DNA of 21,024 bases. Origin: Opitutaceae bacterium. GTDB taxonomy: Bacteria; Verrucomicrobiota; Verrucomicrobiia; Opitutales; Opitutaceae. Position numbers and translations under genes: made by a program. Below the pieces are notes generated by a model that saw only the letters and a list, made by a program, of their open reading frames with translations, was not told the DNA's origin and ran no database searches. Shown here piece by piece: positions 1-9,499 of this stretch (positions are counted from its first letter, which is position 1; each line of letters begins with the position of its first letter). Location: contig RGAX01000022.1 in NCBI GenBank assembly GCA_009919985.1, positions 1 through 21,024 of the forward strand, in the 5' to 3' direction.

Positions 1-1
1 C

Positions 2-811
2 GAAGACGTTAGCGTGTCCCCGATGGCCAGTAAATTGCAGGATTTTGGTGGGGGTTGGGCCATCACCAACAGCATGATCACGGGGTGGGGGGTTTCGGCC
101 GCTATCATTATTTTGATCTCATGGCTCGTGGGCAAACCTTCGGTTTTACCCTCTAAGGGTCAGGCGGTCATCGAATCGTTGATCACCGCTTTGCGTGATC
201 TTCTGGAACCCATCGTGGGCAAGAAAGCATTCCCCTTCGCGTTTCCGCTGCTCGTTACCTTCTTCATTTTCATATTAATGCAAAATTGGATGGGCCTACT
301 ACCCGGCGTCGGCACGATCGGACTTGGGCACGATCTTAATGGGCAATTTCATATTACCAAACCCTTCATCCGACCCTTCACCAGCGATTTCAACAGCACG
401 ATTGCATTGGCGGGCATCTCGTTTGGCGCTTGGCTGATTATCATCTTCAAGTTCGCGGGACCTAAATTAATTATACAGGATATCTTTGGCAACAAAGCTA
501 ACAAGAGCGAGACTCCGGTGGTTCTTTATTATGTATTATCGTTGGTCTTTATCATCGTTGGTCTGATCGAGATCATATCCATTTGCATTCGCCCTTTTAC
601 GCTTTCCGTGCGGCTTTTCGGGAATGTCTTCGGAGGCGAAAATCTACTCCATGGCACAGGCTTTTTCTTTATTTTTTATTTCATGGAGCTGTTAGTGGGT
701 CTAATCCAAGCCTTGGTCTTCACTCTTCTTAGCTCCGTATACATCGGATTAATTTGTAACCATGGAGACGATCACGGTCACGCCGAGGAGCACTCCAAAG
801 CGGCTCATTAA
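2..811 (+). CDS. atpB: F1Fo ATP synthase subunit a, 5' end cut by window edge
   Basis: Subunit a is the integral membrane stator that forms the two ion half-channels against the c-ring of the F1Fo ATP synthase in the inner membrane. The protein shows several hydrophobic helices and the hallmark near residues 200-212 of the visible product, RPFTLSVRLFGNVFGGE, which contains the essential Arg of the SVRLFGN motif. The C-terminus is His-rich (HGDDHGHAEEH). The frame is open back to base 2 with no stop, and a GTG at 14 is only an internal candidate. Subunit a proteins of this group normally have more N-terminal sequence, so I treat the gene as truncated by the edge. It is the first visible gene of the atp operon, 73 bases upstream of atpE. 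The identification is secure; the start is not visible. Confidence 0.95.
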   Translation, partial: EDVSVSPMASKLQDFGGGWAITNSMITGWGVSAAIIILISWLVGKPSVLPSKGQAVIESLITALRDLLEPIVGKKAFPFAFPLLVTFFIFILMQNWMGLLPGVGTIGLGHDLNGQFHITKPFIRPFTSDFNSTIALAGISFGAWLIIIFKFAGPKLIIQDIFGNKANKSETPVVLYYVLSLVFIIVGLIEIISICIRPFTLSVRLFGNVFGGENLLHGTGFFFIFYFMELLVGLIQALVFTLLSSVYIGLICNHGDDHGHAEEHSKAAH

Positions 812-884
812 TTCATAAACTTTATCGCCGGGAGCGTGCTTCGCGTGCGCACGGCGGCAACCACAACCAAAATATATCCCACCT

Positions 885-1094
885 ATGATCACCCTCATCG
901 CTGAAATCAACGGCAACATTGCCAGTGCATTCGGTCTTCTCGGCGCCGCTATCGGCGTTGGTATGATCGGAAATAAAGCCGCCGAAGCCGTCGGTCGCAA
1001 TCCCGGTGCCTCGACCAAGATCCTCGTGCAAGCCATCATCGGTATGGCGCTTGCTGAAGGCCTCGGCGTGCTTGCGCTGTTCCTCGCCAAGTAA
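885..1094 (+). CDS. atpE: F1Fo ATP synthase subunit c (proteolipid)
   Basis: This 69-residue two-helix hairpin protein oligomerises into the rotating c-ring. Helix 1 is Gly/Ala rich (GLLGAAIGVGMIGNKAAEA), the polar loop is RNPGA at residues 38-42, and helix 2 carries the ion-binding carboxylate Glu58 in ALAEGLG. The residues that mark Na+-binding rings (Gln in helix 1, Ser/Thr after the Glu) are Val25 and Gly59 here, so proton coupling is the better inference. The length is close to the family norm of 70-90. The ATG start has no Shine-Dalgarno in front of it. A perfect 10-bp stem-loop lies 8 bases after the stop and may set the higher c-subunit dosage. Confidence 0.96.
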   Translation: MITLIAEINGNIASAFGLLGAAIGVGMIGNKAAEAVGRNPGASTKILVQAIIGMALAEGLGVLALFLAK

Positions 1095-1102
1095 TTTGTA
1101 TT

Positions 1103-1140
1103 GGCCGCGTCGTCGATTTGGCGACGCGGCCTATTTATTT
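1103..1140 (+). terminator. Stem-loop with U-rich tail inside the atp operon, after atpE
   Basis: A perfect 10-bp GC-rich stem, GGCCGCGTCG at 1103-1112 paired with CGACGCGGCC at 1122-1131, has a 9-nt loop and is followed by tatttattttt. It has the form of an intrinsic terminator but sits between atpE and atpF in one operon. Partial termination or protection of the upstream 3' end would raise atpE mRNA over the distal genes. The structure is seen; its function is inferred. Confidence 0.6.
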
Positions 1141-1160
1141 TTCAGTAATTTCCATTCGCC

Positions 1161-1739
1161 ATGCTGCCTTCGCTGTTTCTCGCTTTTGTTGAAGCCCCTG
1201 TGATTGCTGCACATGCAGCCCACGCCGCTGCCGCAGAACCCGGCATCGCCGAGAAATTCGGTCTCGAGTGGAAGTACGTTGTTATTCAAGCTATCAGTTT
1301 TCTGATTCTTTTCGTCGTTCTGTATTTGAAGGCGATCAAGCCGACCATAGCCGCTATGGACGAACGGGCGCATTCAATTGATGCGGGTCTCAAATATGCC
1401 GAAGAGATGAAAAATCGGCTCGCCGCCACCCAGCAGCAGACCGAAGTCACGGTCAAAGAAGCCCAGCAAAAAGCTCAAGCCATCATCGCAGAGGCTCAGA
1501 AAACAGCCAAAGAATTTGCCGATAAGCAGCAGAAAGAAGCGTTCGAGCAAGCCTCAGGCCTCATTGCCAAGGCGCAAGAAGCCATCGAGCTCGAAAAAAA
1601 GAAAATGCTCGCGGAGGCCCGCACCGAGATTGCCCGTCTTGTCGTTACCACCACCGAACGCGTGCTCGCCAAGAAACTCTCCGACGCGGATCGCGCCTCT
1701 TATAACGAGACCGCCGCTCGCGAGCTCACCGGCGTTTAA
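1161..1739 (+). CDS. atpF: F1Fo ATP synthase subunit b
   Basis: Subunit b forms the peripheral stalk that links membrane subunit a to F1 through delta. The 192-residue product has one transmembrane helix at about residues 40-58 (VIQAISFLILFVVLYL), followed by a long charged Ala/Glu/Lys/Gln helix typical of the b dimer coiled coil. Unusually, about 25 hydrophobic Ala/His-rich residues precede the membrane helix (VIAAHAAHAAAAEPG) and could be a cleavable leader or a second membrane-associated segment. The ATG start at 1161 is the first in frame after the atpE stem-loop, with no Shine-Dalgarno visible. It is 24 bases upstream of atpH. Confidence 0.93.
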   Translation: MLPSLFLAFVEAPVIAAHAAHAAAAEPGIAEKFGLEWKYVVIQAISFLILFVVLYLKAIKPTIAAMDERAHSIDAGLKYAEEMKNRLAATQQQTEVTVKEAQQKAQAIIAEAQKTAKEFADKQQKEAFEQASGLIAKAQEAIELEKKKMLAEARTEIARLVVTTTERVLAKKLSDADRASYNETAARELTGV

Positions 1740-1763
1740 TTTTCAATAACCCACGCGCTTCGC

Positions 1764-2159
1764 ATGGCCGCCGCCGCTAAACAAGCTCAGCAACTCGCTC
1801 GCCAACTCTTTAAATTGAGCGTGGTCGACAACGTCGTCTCCACGGATCGCGTGGCCGGAGTGCTCGCCTACGTTGAAAAACATTCCCCAGCCAACGCCGT
1901 GCTCGTGCTCAAGGCTTATCACCGGCTTATCGCGGTCGAACTCGCCAAGAGCGAAGCCCGCGTCGAGCACGCCGGTGCCGTGGCCCCCGCTGCGCTCGCC
2001 GCGATTGCAGCTGCTATGACTAAAAAATATAGTCGTCCGATCACTACCACCGCTCGCGCTCATCCCGGGTTATTTGCCGGCTTGCGCGTGCGCGTCGGTG
2101 ACGACGTTTACGAATCCTCCGTATCCGGCCAACTCGCCGCTCTTGCCCTTTCTGTCTAA
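1764..2159 (+). CDS. atpH: F1Fo ATP synthase subunit delta (OSCP), short form
   Basis: Delta connects the top of F1 to the b stalk. The C-terminal signature is clear: GLRVRVGDDVYESSVSGQL at about residues 105-124 matches the family pattern (GxxVxxGDxVxDxSVxGxL). The product is only 131 residues, against roughly 175-185 in well-known homologues. The missing part is from the N-terminal helical domain that binds the alpha subunit N-termini; the visible N-terminus aligns best with the last helices of that domain. There is no room for a longer in-frame start, because atpF ends 24 bases upstream. Position between atpF and atpA supports the call. Whether the short form is normal in this lineage I cannot tell. 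Confidence 0.88.
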   Translation: MAAAAKQAQQLARQLFKLSVVDNVVSTDRVAGVLAYVEKHSPANAVLVLKAYHRLIAVELAKSEARVEHAGAVAPAALAAIAAAMTKKYSRPITTTARAHPGLFAGLRVRVGDDVYESSVSGQLAALALSV

Positions 2160-2195
2160 AACCCGTTTCCCGAACCCTTCACGCCTTTACCTGAG

Positions 2196-3722
<1,527 letters not shown>

Positions 3723-3757
3723 AACGTCTCGGCTCCTAGCCAACCCCCTTATCCAAC

Positions 3758-4633
3758 GTGGCCTCCACTCGCGACATCCGCCGCCGCATCAAGTCGGTTA
3801 AAAACACCCGCCAGATTACCAAGGCGATGGAGCTGGTCGCCGCCTCCAAGATGAAGAAGGCGCAGGCCGCCGCTCTTGCCGGCCGCCCCTACGCTCAACT
3901 TATGGCTGATATGCTCACCGCGCTCGGCAGCAGCGTGGATGAATCTTTTCATCCGTTTCTTGCGCAACGCGAAGTCAAAACCCGCGGCATTCTTCTAGTC
4001 ACAACCGACAAAGGCCTCTGCGGCCCGCTCAACGCCAATCTCTTCAAACTGGTCACCGAGATTAAATCTCCGGCTAAGTTTTACGTCATCGGTCGCAAGG
4101 GCGCGCAATTTATCGCCCGTACTCAACGCTCGATGGTCGCCGATTTCACGGTGTCTGATCGCGTCGTTTTTAAAGAAGTCAAAGCCGCTTCGGAGTTCAT
4201 GGTCGCCCAATTTTTAGAAGGCACGATTGATACGATCGAAGTCATTTATCCCCGCTTCAAGAACACGCTGATCCAGGAGTCCATGGTTCGCCCAGTGCTG
4301 CCCTTGAACAGCCTGAAGGAGTTTATTGCGGCTTCTCAAGCGGAGGCCGGAATTGTTCGTTCCTCCAGTTCCGATGATCGCGAAATGCTGTTTGAGCCGA
4401 GTGCCCCGCAAGTGCTCGAGGCCCTGATGCCGTTTTTCGTCAACCGCTACATTTATCAATTGGTCCTATCAGCCAAAGCCTCTGAACACAGTGCGCGCAT
4501 GGTCGCGATGAAGACCGCCAAAGATAACGCCACCAAACTCGTCGGCGAACTTTCACTCGAATACAACAAGGCCCGCCAAGCCGCGATCACGCAGGAAATC
4601 CTCGAGATCGCAGCCTCCGCGTTCGCCGCCTGA
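3758..4633 (+). CDS. atpG: F1Fo ATP synthase subunit gamma
   Basis: Gamma is the central rotor shaft that turns inside the alpha3beta3 ring. The 291-residue product begins ASTRDIRRRIKSVKNTRQIT, the conserved N-terminal helix, and ends in the matching C-terminal helix (NKARQAAITQEILEIAASA). The two helices form the coiled-coil shaft. The middle carries the Rossmann-like domain with LLVTTDKGLCGPLN near residues 80-93. The start is GTG at 3758, and the conserved N-terminus begins at the next codon, which supports it. The gene lies between atpA and atpD as in the standard operon order. Confidence 0.97.
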   Translation: MASTRDIRRRIKSVKNTRQITKAMELVAASKMKKAQAAALAGRPYAQLMADMLTALGSSVDESFHPFLAQREVKTRGILLVTTDKGLCGPLNANLFKLVTEIKSPAKFYVIGRKGAQFIARTQRSMVADFTVSDRVVFKEVKAASEFMVAQFLEGTIDTIEVIYPRFKNTLIQESMVRPVLPLNSLKEFIAASQAEAGIVRSSSSDDREMLFEPSAPQVLEALMPFFVNRYIYQLVLSAKASEHSARMVAMKTAKDNATKLVGELSLEYNKARQAAITQEILEIAASAFAA

Positions 4634-4671
4634 TCCCAACTTAGTTTCACGGTCCAAAAATCCCTCTCTCA

Positions 4672-6087
4672 ATGAATACCGGCAAAATCGTCCAAGTCAT
4701 CGGCCCCGTGGTCGACGTGCAGTTCGCGGAGAACGCCATCCCGCCTATCTATCAGGCGCTCACCATCGCGTTCAACGTCGGTGGCAAAGCCGAGAATCTC
4801 ACGCTCGAGGTCCAGCAACATCTCGGTGGCGGGCTTGCTCGCGCCATCGCCATGTCCTCCTCTGAAGGCTTGAAGCGCGGTATGGAAGTTGTCGATACCG
4901 GCGCTCCTATCTCCGTGCCTGTGGGCAACGGCATCTTGGGTCGCATTCTCGATGTCACTGGTTCGCCTGTGGACGGTCGCGGCCCCGTGCAGCACGACAA
5001 AAAATATCCGATTCACCGTCCTGCTCCCGCGCTTGCGGATCAAGACACCAAAGCCACGATCCTGGAGACCGGCATCAAGGTCATCGATCTGATCGCCCCT
5101 TTTATCAAGGGCGGTAAAGCCGGAGCCTTCGGTGGTGCCGGCGTCGGTAAGACCGTCGTCATTCTCGAACTGATTAACAACATCGCTAAAGCGCACGGCG
5201 GCTTCTCCGTATTCGCTGGTGTGGGCGAGCGCTCGCGCGAAGGTAACGATCTTTACCACGAAATGTCCGAAGCTGGCGTCATCGACCAAAAAGACCTCAT
5301 GAAGTCCAAGGTCGCGCTGGTGTACGGCCAGATGAACGAGCCCCCGGGCGCGCGTATGCGTGTCGCCCTCTCGGCGCTCGCGATGACCGAGTATTTCCGC
5401 GACGAGAAAAACCAGGACGTGTTGCTGTTTATCGACAATATTTTCCGTTTCTCCCAAGCCGGCTCCGAAGTGTCCGCTCTTCTTGGCCGCTCGCCGTCCG
5501 CCGTCGGTTACCAACCCACGCTTTCCAATGAAATGGGCCTCCTCCAAGAGCGCATCACTTCTACGAAGAAAGGCTCCATCACCTCCGTGCAAGCTGTCTA
5601 CGTGCCTGCCGACGATTTGACCGACCCGGCGCCCGCCAACACCTTCGCGCACTTGGACTCCACCATCGTGTTGGAGCGCTCCATCGCCGAACTCGGCATC
5701 TATCCCGCCGTCGATCCACTCGCTTCAGTCTCGAAGGCGCTCGAAATCTCCATCGTTGGCGAAGAGCACTACCGCGTCGCCCGCGAACTCCAGCGCGTTC
5801 TGCAGCGCTACAAAGATCTCCAAGACATCATCGCCATTCTCGGTCTGGACGAACTCTCGCCCGAGGACAAACAAACCGTTTACCGCGCCCGTAAAATCCA
5901 ACGCTTCCTCTCGCAACCGTTCGCGGTCGCCGAAGTGTTCACGGGTTCGCCCGGCAAATACGTCTCCGTCAAAGAAACCGTTCGCGGCTTCAAGATGATT
6001 CTCGATGGCGAACTCGATCACATTCCGGAAGGCGATTTCTACATGAAGGGTGGCATCGACGAAGTCATCGCCGCCGCGAAGAAGTAA
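4672..6087 (+). CDS. atpD: F1Fo ATP synthase subunit beta
   Basis: Beta carries the catalytic nucleotide sites of F1. The 471-residue product has the Walker A loop GGAGVGKT at residues 154-161, the GERSREGNDLYHEM segment at 185-198 with the catalytic-region Glu/Arg, a Walker B-like VLLFIDNIFRF, the DDLTDPAPANTFAHLD stretch, and the alpha/beta family signature PAVDPLASVS. The length is typical and the ATG start at 4672 gives the usual N-terminus (NTGKIVQVIGPVVDVQF). It is followed by atpC after 6 bases. A large antisense open frame over 4669-5652 is a codon-bias shadow. Confidence 0.98.
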   Translation: MNTGKIVQVIGPVVDVQFAENAIPPIYQALTIAFNVGGKAENLTLEVQQHLGGGLARAIAMSSSEGLKRGMEVVDTGAPISVPVGNGILGRILDVTGSPVDGRGPVQHDKKYPIHRPAPALADQDTKATILETGIKVIDLIAPFIKGGKAGAFGGAGVGKTVVILELINNIAKAHGGFSVFAGVGERSREGNDLYHEMSEAGVIDQKDLMKSKVALVYGQMNEPPGARMRVALSALAMTEYFRDEKNQDVLLFIDNIFRFSQAGSEVSALLGRSPSAVGYQPTLSNEMGLLQERITSTKKGSITSVQAVYVPADDLTDPAPANTFAHLDSTIVLERSIAELGIYPAVDPLASVSKALEISIVGEEHYRVARELQRVLQRYKDLQDIIAILGLDELSPEDKQTVYRARKIQRFLSQPFAVAEVFTGSPGKYVSVKETVRGFKMILDGELDHIPEGDFYMKGGIDEVIAAAKK

Positions 6088-6093
6088 TCTGCC

Positions 6094-6501
6094 ATGGCCC
6101 TCACGCTCGAAATCGTTACGCCCGAGGCCCGGGTTTATTCCGATACCATCGACACTGTCGTCATTCCGACAGTGGACGGTGAAATTGGCATCTTCCCCGG
6201 ACACATCCCTTTACTCACGCAAGTAGAGCACGGTGAACTCCGCGTGACTAAGGGCTCCACGGTGCTCTTCCTCGCCGTCGGCGGTGGTTTTGCCCAGATT
6301 TCTGGTGATAAAATCTCAGTCCTCGCGGAACACGCGATCACCGAGGAAAAAATTGACGAAAAAGCTGCTGAACAAGCAATTCAGCGCGCCGAGCTCGCGA
6401 TGAAAGAAGCAAAAGACATGGACCCGAACGAGTTCGAGCACCTTCAAACCATGGTGCGTTTCGCCGGCACGCAGCTCGCGATCAAGCGTCGGCGCCGTTG
6501 A
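6094..6501 (+). CDS. atpC: F1Fo ATP synthase subunit epsilon
   Basis: Epsilon sits at the base of the central stalk and can inhibit ATP hydrolysis. The 135-residue product has the N-terminal beta-sandwich (ALTLEIVTPEARVYSD; GEIGIFPGHIPLLTQVEHGE near residues 30-49) and a C-terminal helical hairpin rich in Ala, Glu and Lys ending in a basic tail. The ATG at 6094 is 6 bases after the atpD stop, so the two are probably co-translated. It is the last gene of the operon; an intrinsic terminator begins 25 bases past the stop. Confidence 0.96.
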   Translation: MALTLEIVTPEARVYSDTIDTVVIPTVDGEIGIFPGHIPLLTQVEHGELRVTKGSTVLFLAVGGGFAQISGDKISVLAEHAITEEKIDEKAAEQAIQRAELAMKEAKDMDPNEFEHLQTMVRFAGTQLAIKRRRR

Positions 6502-6525
6502 ACGATTCGCCATCTAGACCTGATC

Positions 6526-6554
6526 AAGCGTGGCCTAACCGCCGCGCTTTTTTT
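6526..6554 (+). terminator. Intrinsic terminator of the atp operon
   Basis: An 8-bp stem pairs AAGCGTGG (6526-6533) with CCGCGCTT (6542-6549), one G-U pair included, with an 8-nt loop. A run of seven T spans 6548-6554, the first two being part of the stem. It begins 25 bases after the atpC stop and separates the ATP synthase operon from the Feo genes. Confidence 0.8.
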
Positions 6555-6622
6555 GTGAATTACAGCGCCGGCCAGAACTTGCCCTTGAAACCTTGTCACC
6601 TCGGGCACACCGTGCGACTCCG

Positions 6623-6889
6623 ATGAATCGCGAGCCCACCACCGCGCCAACGCCCCTGTGCCAGCTCAATGCGGGTGCGGCTGGCCGAGTATGCGGCCTC
6701 ACGGGCGACACCCATTTTTGCCAACGTGTTCGCGAGATGGGTCTTGGTGAATCTGCCTGTGTGACAAAAATTTCGGGCACGACCACGATCATTTGCCAAG
6801 TGAGTGGCACACGCATCGCTCTCAGCCACGCCGCCGCGAGCCACATTCTTGTGGAGAAAATTAGCCCACCATCTCCGGCCGCAGGGTAG
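6623..6889 (+). CDS. feoA: FeoA family protein, first copy
   Basis: FeoA is a small cytoplasmic SH3-like beta-barrel protein needed for FeoB-dependent ferrous iron uptake. From the ATG at 6623 the product is 88 residues. It has the domain pattern of the family: CQLNAGAAGRVCGLTGD, then CQRVREMGLGESACVTKI and ALSHAAASHILVEKI, matching the L..G..G.I..I..D....RL.E.GL.PG..V scheme with the final hydrophobic Ala-x-x-I-x-V strand. A longer reading from TTG at 6593 is possible, but it adds residues unlike FeoA. It is followed after 33 bases by a second feoA and then feoB, so an iron-uptake operon is likely. I could not find a convincing Fur box in 6555-6622. Confidence 0.85.
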   Translation: MNREPTTAPTPLCQLNAGAAGRVCGLTGDTHFCQRVREMGLGESACVTKISGTTTIICQVSGTRIALSHAAASHILVEKISPPSPAAG

Positions 6890-6922
6890 GGAAGTGTGCT
6901 CGGTTTAGACCGCGTTTGTACC

Positions 6923-7168
6923 ATGCCCTCTGCCTCCTTGATCTCATTGTCGCAACTGCCGGTCGGAGCGAGCGCAACCCTCCGAGATTTCCCCAAGGCC
7001 GGCACGGCATTTTTGCGACTCCGCGAAATGGGATTGCTCGCCGGCACGACGTTGACGTTGGTGCGCACGGCCCCGATGGGTGACCCGATCGAGATAAAAG
7101 TCCGCGGCTACCACCTCACGTTGCGTAAATCCGAGGCGGATCACCTCCTCGTCGAACCGGCTAGATAA
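6923..7168 (+). CDS. feoA: FeoA family protein, second copy
   Basis: A second, distinct FeoA domain protein of 81 residues from the ATG at 6923 (a GTG at 6896 would add nine residues). The sequence follows the family pattern closely: LSQLPVGASATLRDF, then FLRLREMGLLAGTTLTLVRT, APMGDPIEIKVRGYHLTLR and the ending EADHLLVEP. It resembles canonical FeoA more than the first copy does; the RGYHLTLR strand is typical of the form that acts with FeoB. It ends 21 bases before feoB, which supports co-transcription. Two FeoA proteins next to one FeoB occur in other bacteria; which is needed for transport cannot be told from sequence. Confidence 0.9.
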   Translation: MPSASLISLSQLPVGASATLRDFPKAGTAFLRLREMGLLAGTTLTLVRTAPMGDPIEIKVRGYHLTLRKSEADHLLVEPAR

Positions 7169-7189
7169 AAAGATTTCTTCTCTGCGACT

Positions 7190-9313
7190 ATGGCTCTGCC
7201 CGCACATATCTCCGCCACCGCTGCCGGCGCCTCTTCGCGTCAACCCGTCTACGCGCTGGTCGGAAATCCCAACTGCGGCAAGAGTACGCTCTTCAACGCC
7301 CTCACCGGTCTAAAACAAAAAGTCGGCAACTACCCCGGCGTCACGGTGGAAAAGAAAATCGGCACCGCTTATTCACAGCACGGCCAACCCATCACCGTAA
7401 TCGACTTGCCGGGCACGTATTCACTCGCCGCGCGCTCACCCGATGAAGCCGTTACCCGCGATGTGCTGCTTGGTCGCCGGTCCGATACAGCGCAACCGGA
7501 TCGCATCCTCTGCATCGTCGACGCCACCAATCTTGAGCGAAACCTCTATCTGGTTCACCAGATTCTCGATCTCGGTCGCCCCGTGATTTTAGTGCTCAAC
7601 ATGATGGATCTCGCAGCTCGGGCGGGGCTCGAAATTAACGTGGATCAACTTGAGAAATTACTCGGGATCCCTGTCATCTCCTGCGAAGCAATTCACCAAC
7701 GCGGTTTGATTGAACTTAAGCTCGCGATGAGCCGCGCTGATCTGCCGCTTGCGCGGCATGCGTGGACGGTTCCGGCCGCTATTGCTCCTGCCGTTTCTGA
7801 AATCGCTGCAGCATTGGTCGAAGGTGATCGTAAATCACCGCTGGTCGCTCGGGCCGAAGCGCTGCTTTTACTCACAGATCAAGATTCCGTGCGGGTCGCT
7901 GGCTCGACGCCGCTTAGTCCTCGCACGACCGAAATTCTCCGCGCATGGCAATCGCGTTGGACGCAGGAAGGAACCGATTGGGCCGGCACCTTGGTGAGTT
8001 CACGCTACGATGCGATCGGCGCGCTCGCCGCTGAAGTCGTTCAGTTACGGACCGAAGTGGGACCCAGTGCTTCTGATAAAATCGATGCCATCGCCACGCA
8101 CGCTCTCTGGGGTTGGGTGGTGCTCGGCGTCGTCATGACTTTGTTATTTTTCAGTATTTTCACGCTCGCTGAAACTCCGATGAACTGGATCGACGGTCAC
8201 GTCGCCGCTTTATCCGACACGATCAAATCTGCGATGTCGCCCGGAGATTTACGCGACCTGATCACGGATGGAGCCATCGGGGGAGTAGGGGGTGTGCTAG
8301 TTTTTCTGCCGCAGATTTTGATTCTGTTTTTTTTCATCGGATTGTTGGAGAGCACCGGCTACATGGCGCGCGCTGCGTTTATCATGGATCGGCTCATGAG
8401 TCGTGTCGGCCTCAACGGTAAAAGTTTTATTCCCATGCTCAGCTCCTACGCCTGCGCGATTCCCGGCATCATGGCCACGCGCACCATTGAGGACCCCAAA
8501 GACCGTCTGGTGACGATCCTGGTTGCACCGCTGATGAGTTGCTCGGCGCGGCTACCGGTTTATCTGCTCATGATCGCCGCGCTCGTTCCGGGAGAACGAG
8601 TGCCCGTTTTTACTAAAGTTGGCATTATGCTTTTCATGTACGGTCTCGGCACCGCTGGGGCTTTTTTCTTCGCCTGGCTTTTTAAACGAACGCTGCTCAA
8701 AGGCGAACCACCGCTGATGATTATGGAGCTGCCGCCTTACCGTTTGCCCGGCTTCAAGGATGTCGCGCTCCATATGCTTGAGCGGGCTTGGATTTTTGTG
8801 CGTCGGGCGGGCACGGTTATTCTCGGGATTAGTATTATCCTTTGGTTCCTTTCGGCGTATCCCAAAGCGCCTGAAGGCGCGACGCCCACAGCGCAACTTG
8901 CGCAAAGTTTTGCTGGTCGTGCGGGCCACGCTATCGAGCCACTCATCAAACCGATCGGCTTCGATTGGCAGATCGGCATTGGGCTCATTAGTTCATTCGC
9001 GGCGCGCGAAGTTTTTGTCAGCACGATGGGGGTTGTTTTTAATGCCGAGTCTTCGGCAGAAAATACGGCGCCGCTGCGCACCGCGTTGCTCAGTGCCAAA
9101 TGGCCTGACGGTCGTGCTCTTTTCACACCGCTTGTTTGTTTCACGCTCATGATTTTTTATGTCTTTGCGATGCAATGCATGAGCACCATCGCGGTCGTGA
9201 AACGTGAAACCAACGGCTGGAAATGGCCGATTTTTCAAACGCTCTACATGACCGGCACGGCGTGGATTTTGAGTTTTATGGTTTACCAAGGCGGTCGCGC
9301 TCTTGGGTTTTGA
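7190..9313 (+). CDS. feoB: Ferrous iron transport protein B
   Basis: FeoB is the inner-membrane Fe(II) transporter with a cytoplasmic G-protein domain. The 707-residue product has G1 GNPNCGKST at residues 25-33, switch I VGNYPGVTVE, G3 DLPG at 73-76, G4 NMMD at 138-141 and a G5-like SCEAIHQRG. A helical spacer leads to a membrane domain from about residue 300 with Gate regions: GGVGGVLVFLPQILILFFFI, then ESTGYMARAAFIMDR, SYACAIPGIMATRTI and LMSCSARLPVYLL, whose Cys residues are typical of the Fe path. The length is a little below the E. coli protein (773). The ATG at 7190 places the G1 loop at the usual distance, though FeoB proteins often start closer to it. Confidence 0.97.
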   Translation: MALPAHISATAAGASSRQPVYALVGNPNCGKSTLFNALTGLKQKVGNYPGVTVEKKIGTAYSQHGQPITVIDLPGTYSLAARSPDEAVTRDVLLGRRSDTAQPDRILCIVDATNLERNLYLVHQILDLGRPVILVLNMMDLAARAGLEINVDQLEKLLGIPVISCEAIHQRGLIELKLAMSRADLPLARHAWTVPAAIAPAVSEIAAALVEGDRKSPLVARAEALLLLTDQDSVRVAGSTPLSPRTTEILRAWQSRWTQEGTDWAGTLVSSRYDAIGALAAEVVQLRTEVGPSASDKIDAIATHALWGWVVLGVVMTLLFFSIFTLAETPMNWIDGHVAALSDTIKSAMSPGDLRDLITDGAIGGVGGVLVFLPQILILFFFIGLLESTGYMARAAFIMDRLMSRVGLNGKSFIPMLSSYACAIPGIMATRTIEDPKDRLVTILVAPLMSCSARLPVYLLMIAALVPGERVPVFTKVGIMLFMYGLGTAGAFFFAWLFKRTLLKGEPPLMIMELPPYRLPGFKDVALHMLERAWIFVRRAGTVILGISIILWFLSAYPKAPEGATPTAQLAQSFAGRAGHAIEPLIKPIGFDWQIGIGLISSFAAREVFVSTMGVVFNAESSAENTAPLRTALLSAKWPDGRALFTPLVCFTLMIFYVFAMQCMSTIAVVKRETNGWKWPIFQTLYMTGTAWILSFMVYQGGRALGF

Positions 9314-9330
9314 TCACTACTAATCTCGAG

Positions 9331-9486
9331 ATGTCCCCCACGATTCAAACCTTCATCGCGCTTGTTCTTGTTGCGCTCGCCTTGGTGGGATTGGTCGTGC
9401 GCACTCTTGCCAAGAAAAAATCTCATGGTTGTGGCGGAGACTGCGGTTGTTCAAGTCGAGGGTTGAAAACCAAATCACGCGGCTGA
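9331..9486 (+). CDS. FeoB-associated Cys-rich membrane protein
   Basis: A 51-residue product begins at the ATG at 9331, 17 bases after the feoB stop. It has one hydrophobic helix at about residues 7-26 (FIALVLVALALVGLVVRTLA), then KKKSHGCGGDCGCSS with four Cys in a short cytoplasmic tail. This is the layout of the small FeoB-associated Cys-rich membrane proteins encoded after feoB in many bacteria (pfam FeoB_associated). The tail could bind iron or assist the transporter, but the function is not established. A longer same-frame reading from 9223 lies inside feoB and is not credible. Confidence 0.85.
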   Translation: MSPTIQTFIALVLVALALVGLVVRTLAKKKSHGCGGDCGCSSRGLKTKSRG

Positions 9487-9499
9487 CCCCGTCTTGGCG

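Noticed and set aside
4669..5652. Long minus-strand open frame (327 codons) opposite atpD
   Set aside because: It is fully antisense to a highly conserved gene, has no recognisable motif and shows biased His/Arg/Asp composition, as expected for the shadow of a GC-rich coding frame.
6555..6622. Fur box upstream of the Feo operon
   Set aside because: No stretch resembling the GATAATGATAATCATTATC palindrome could be found.
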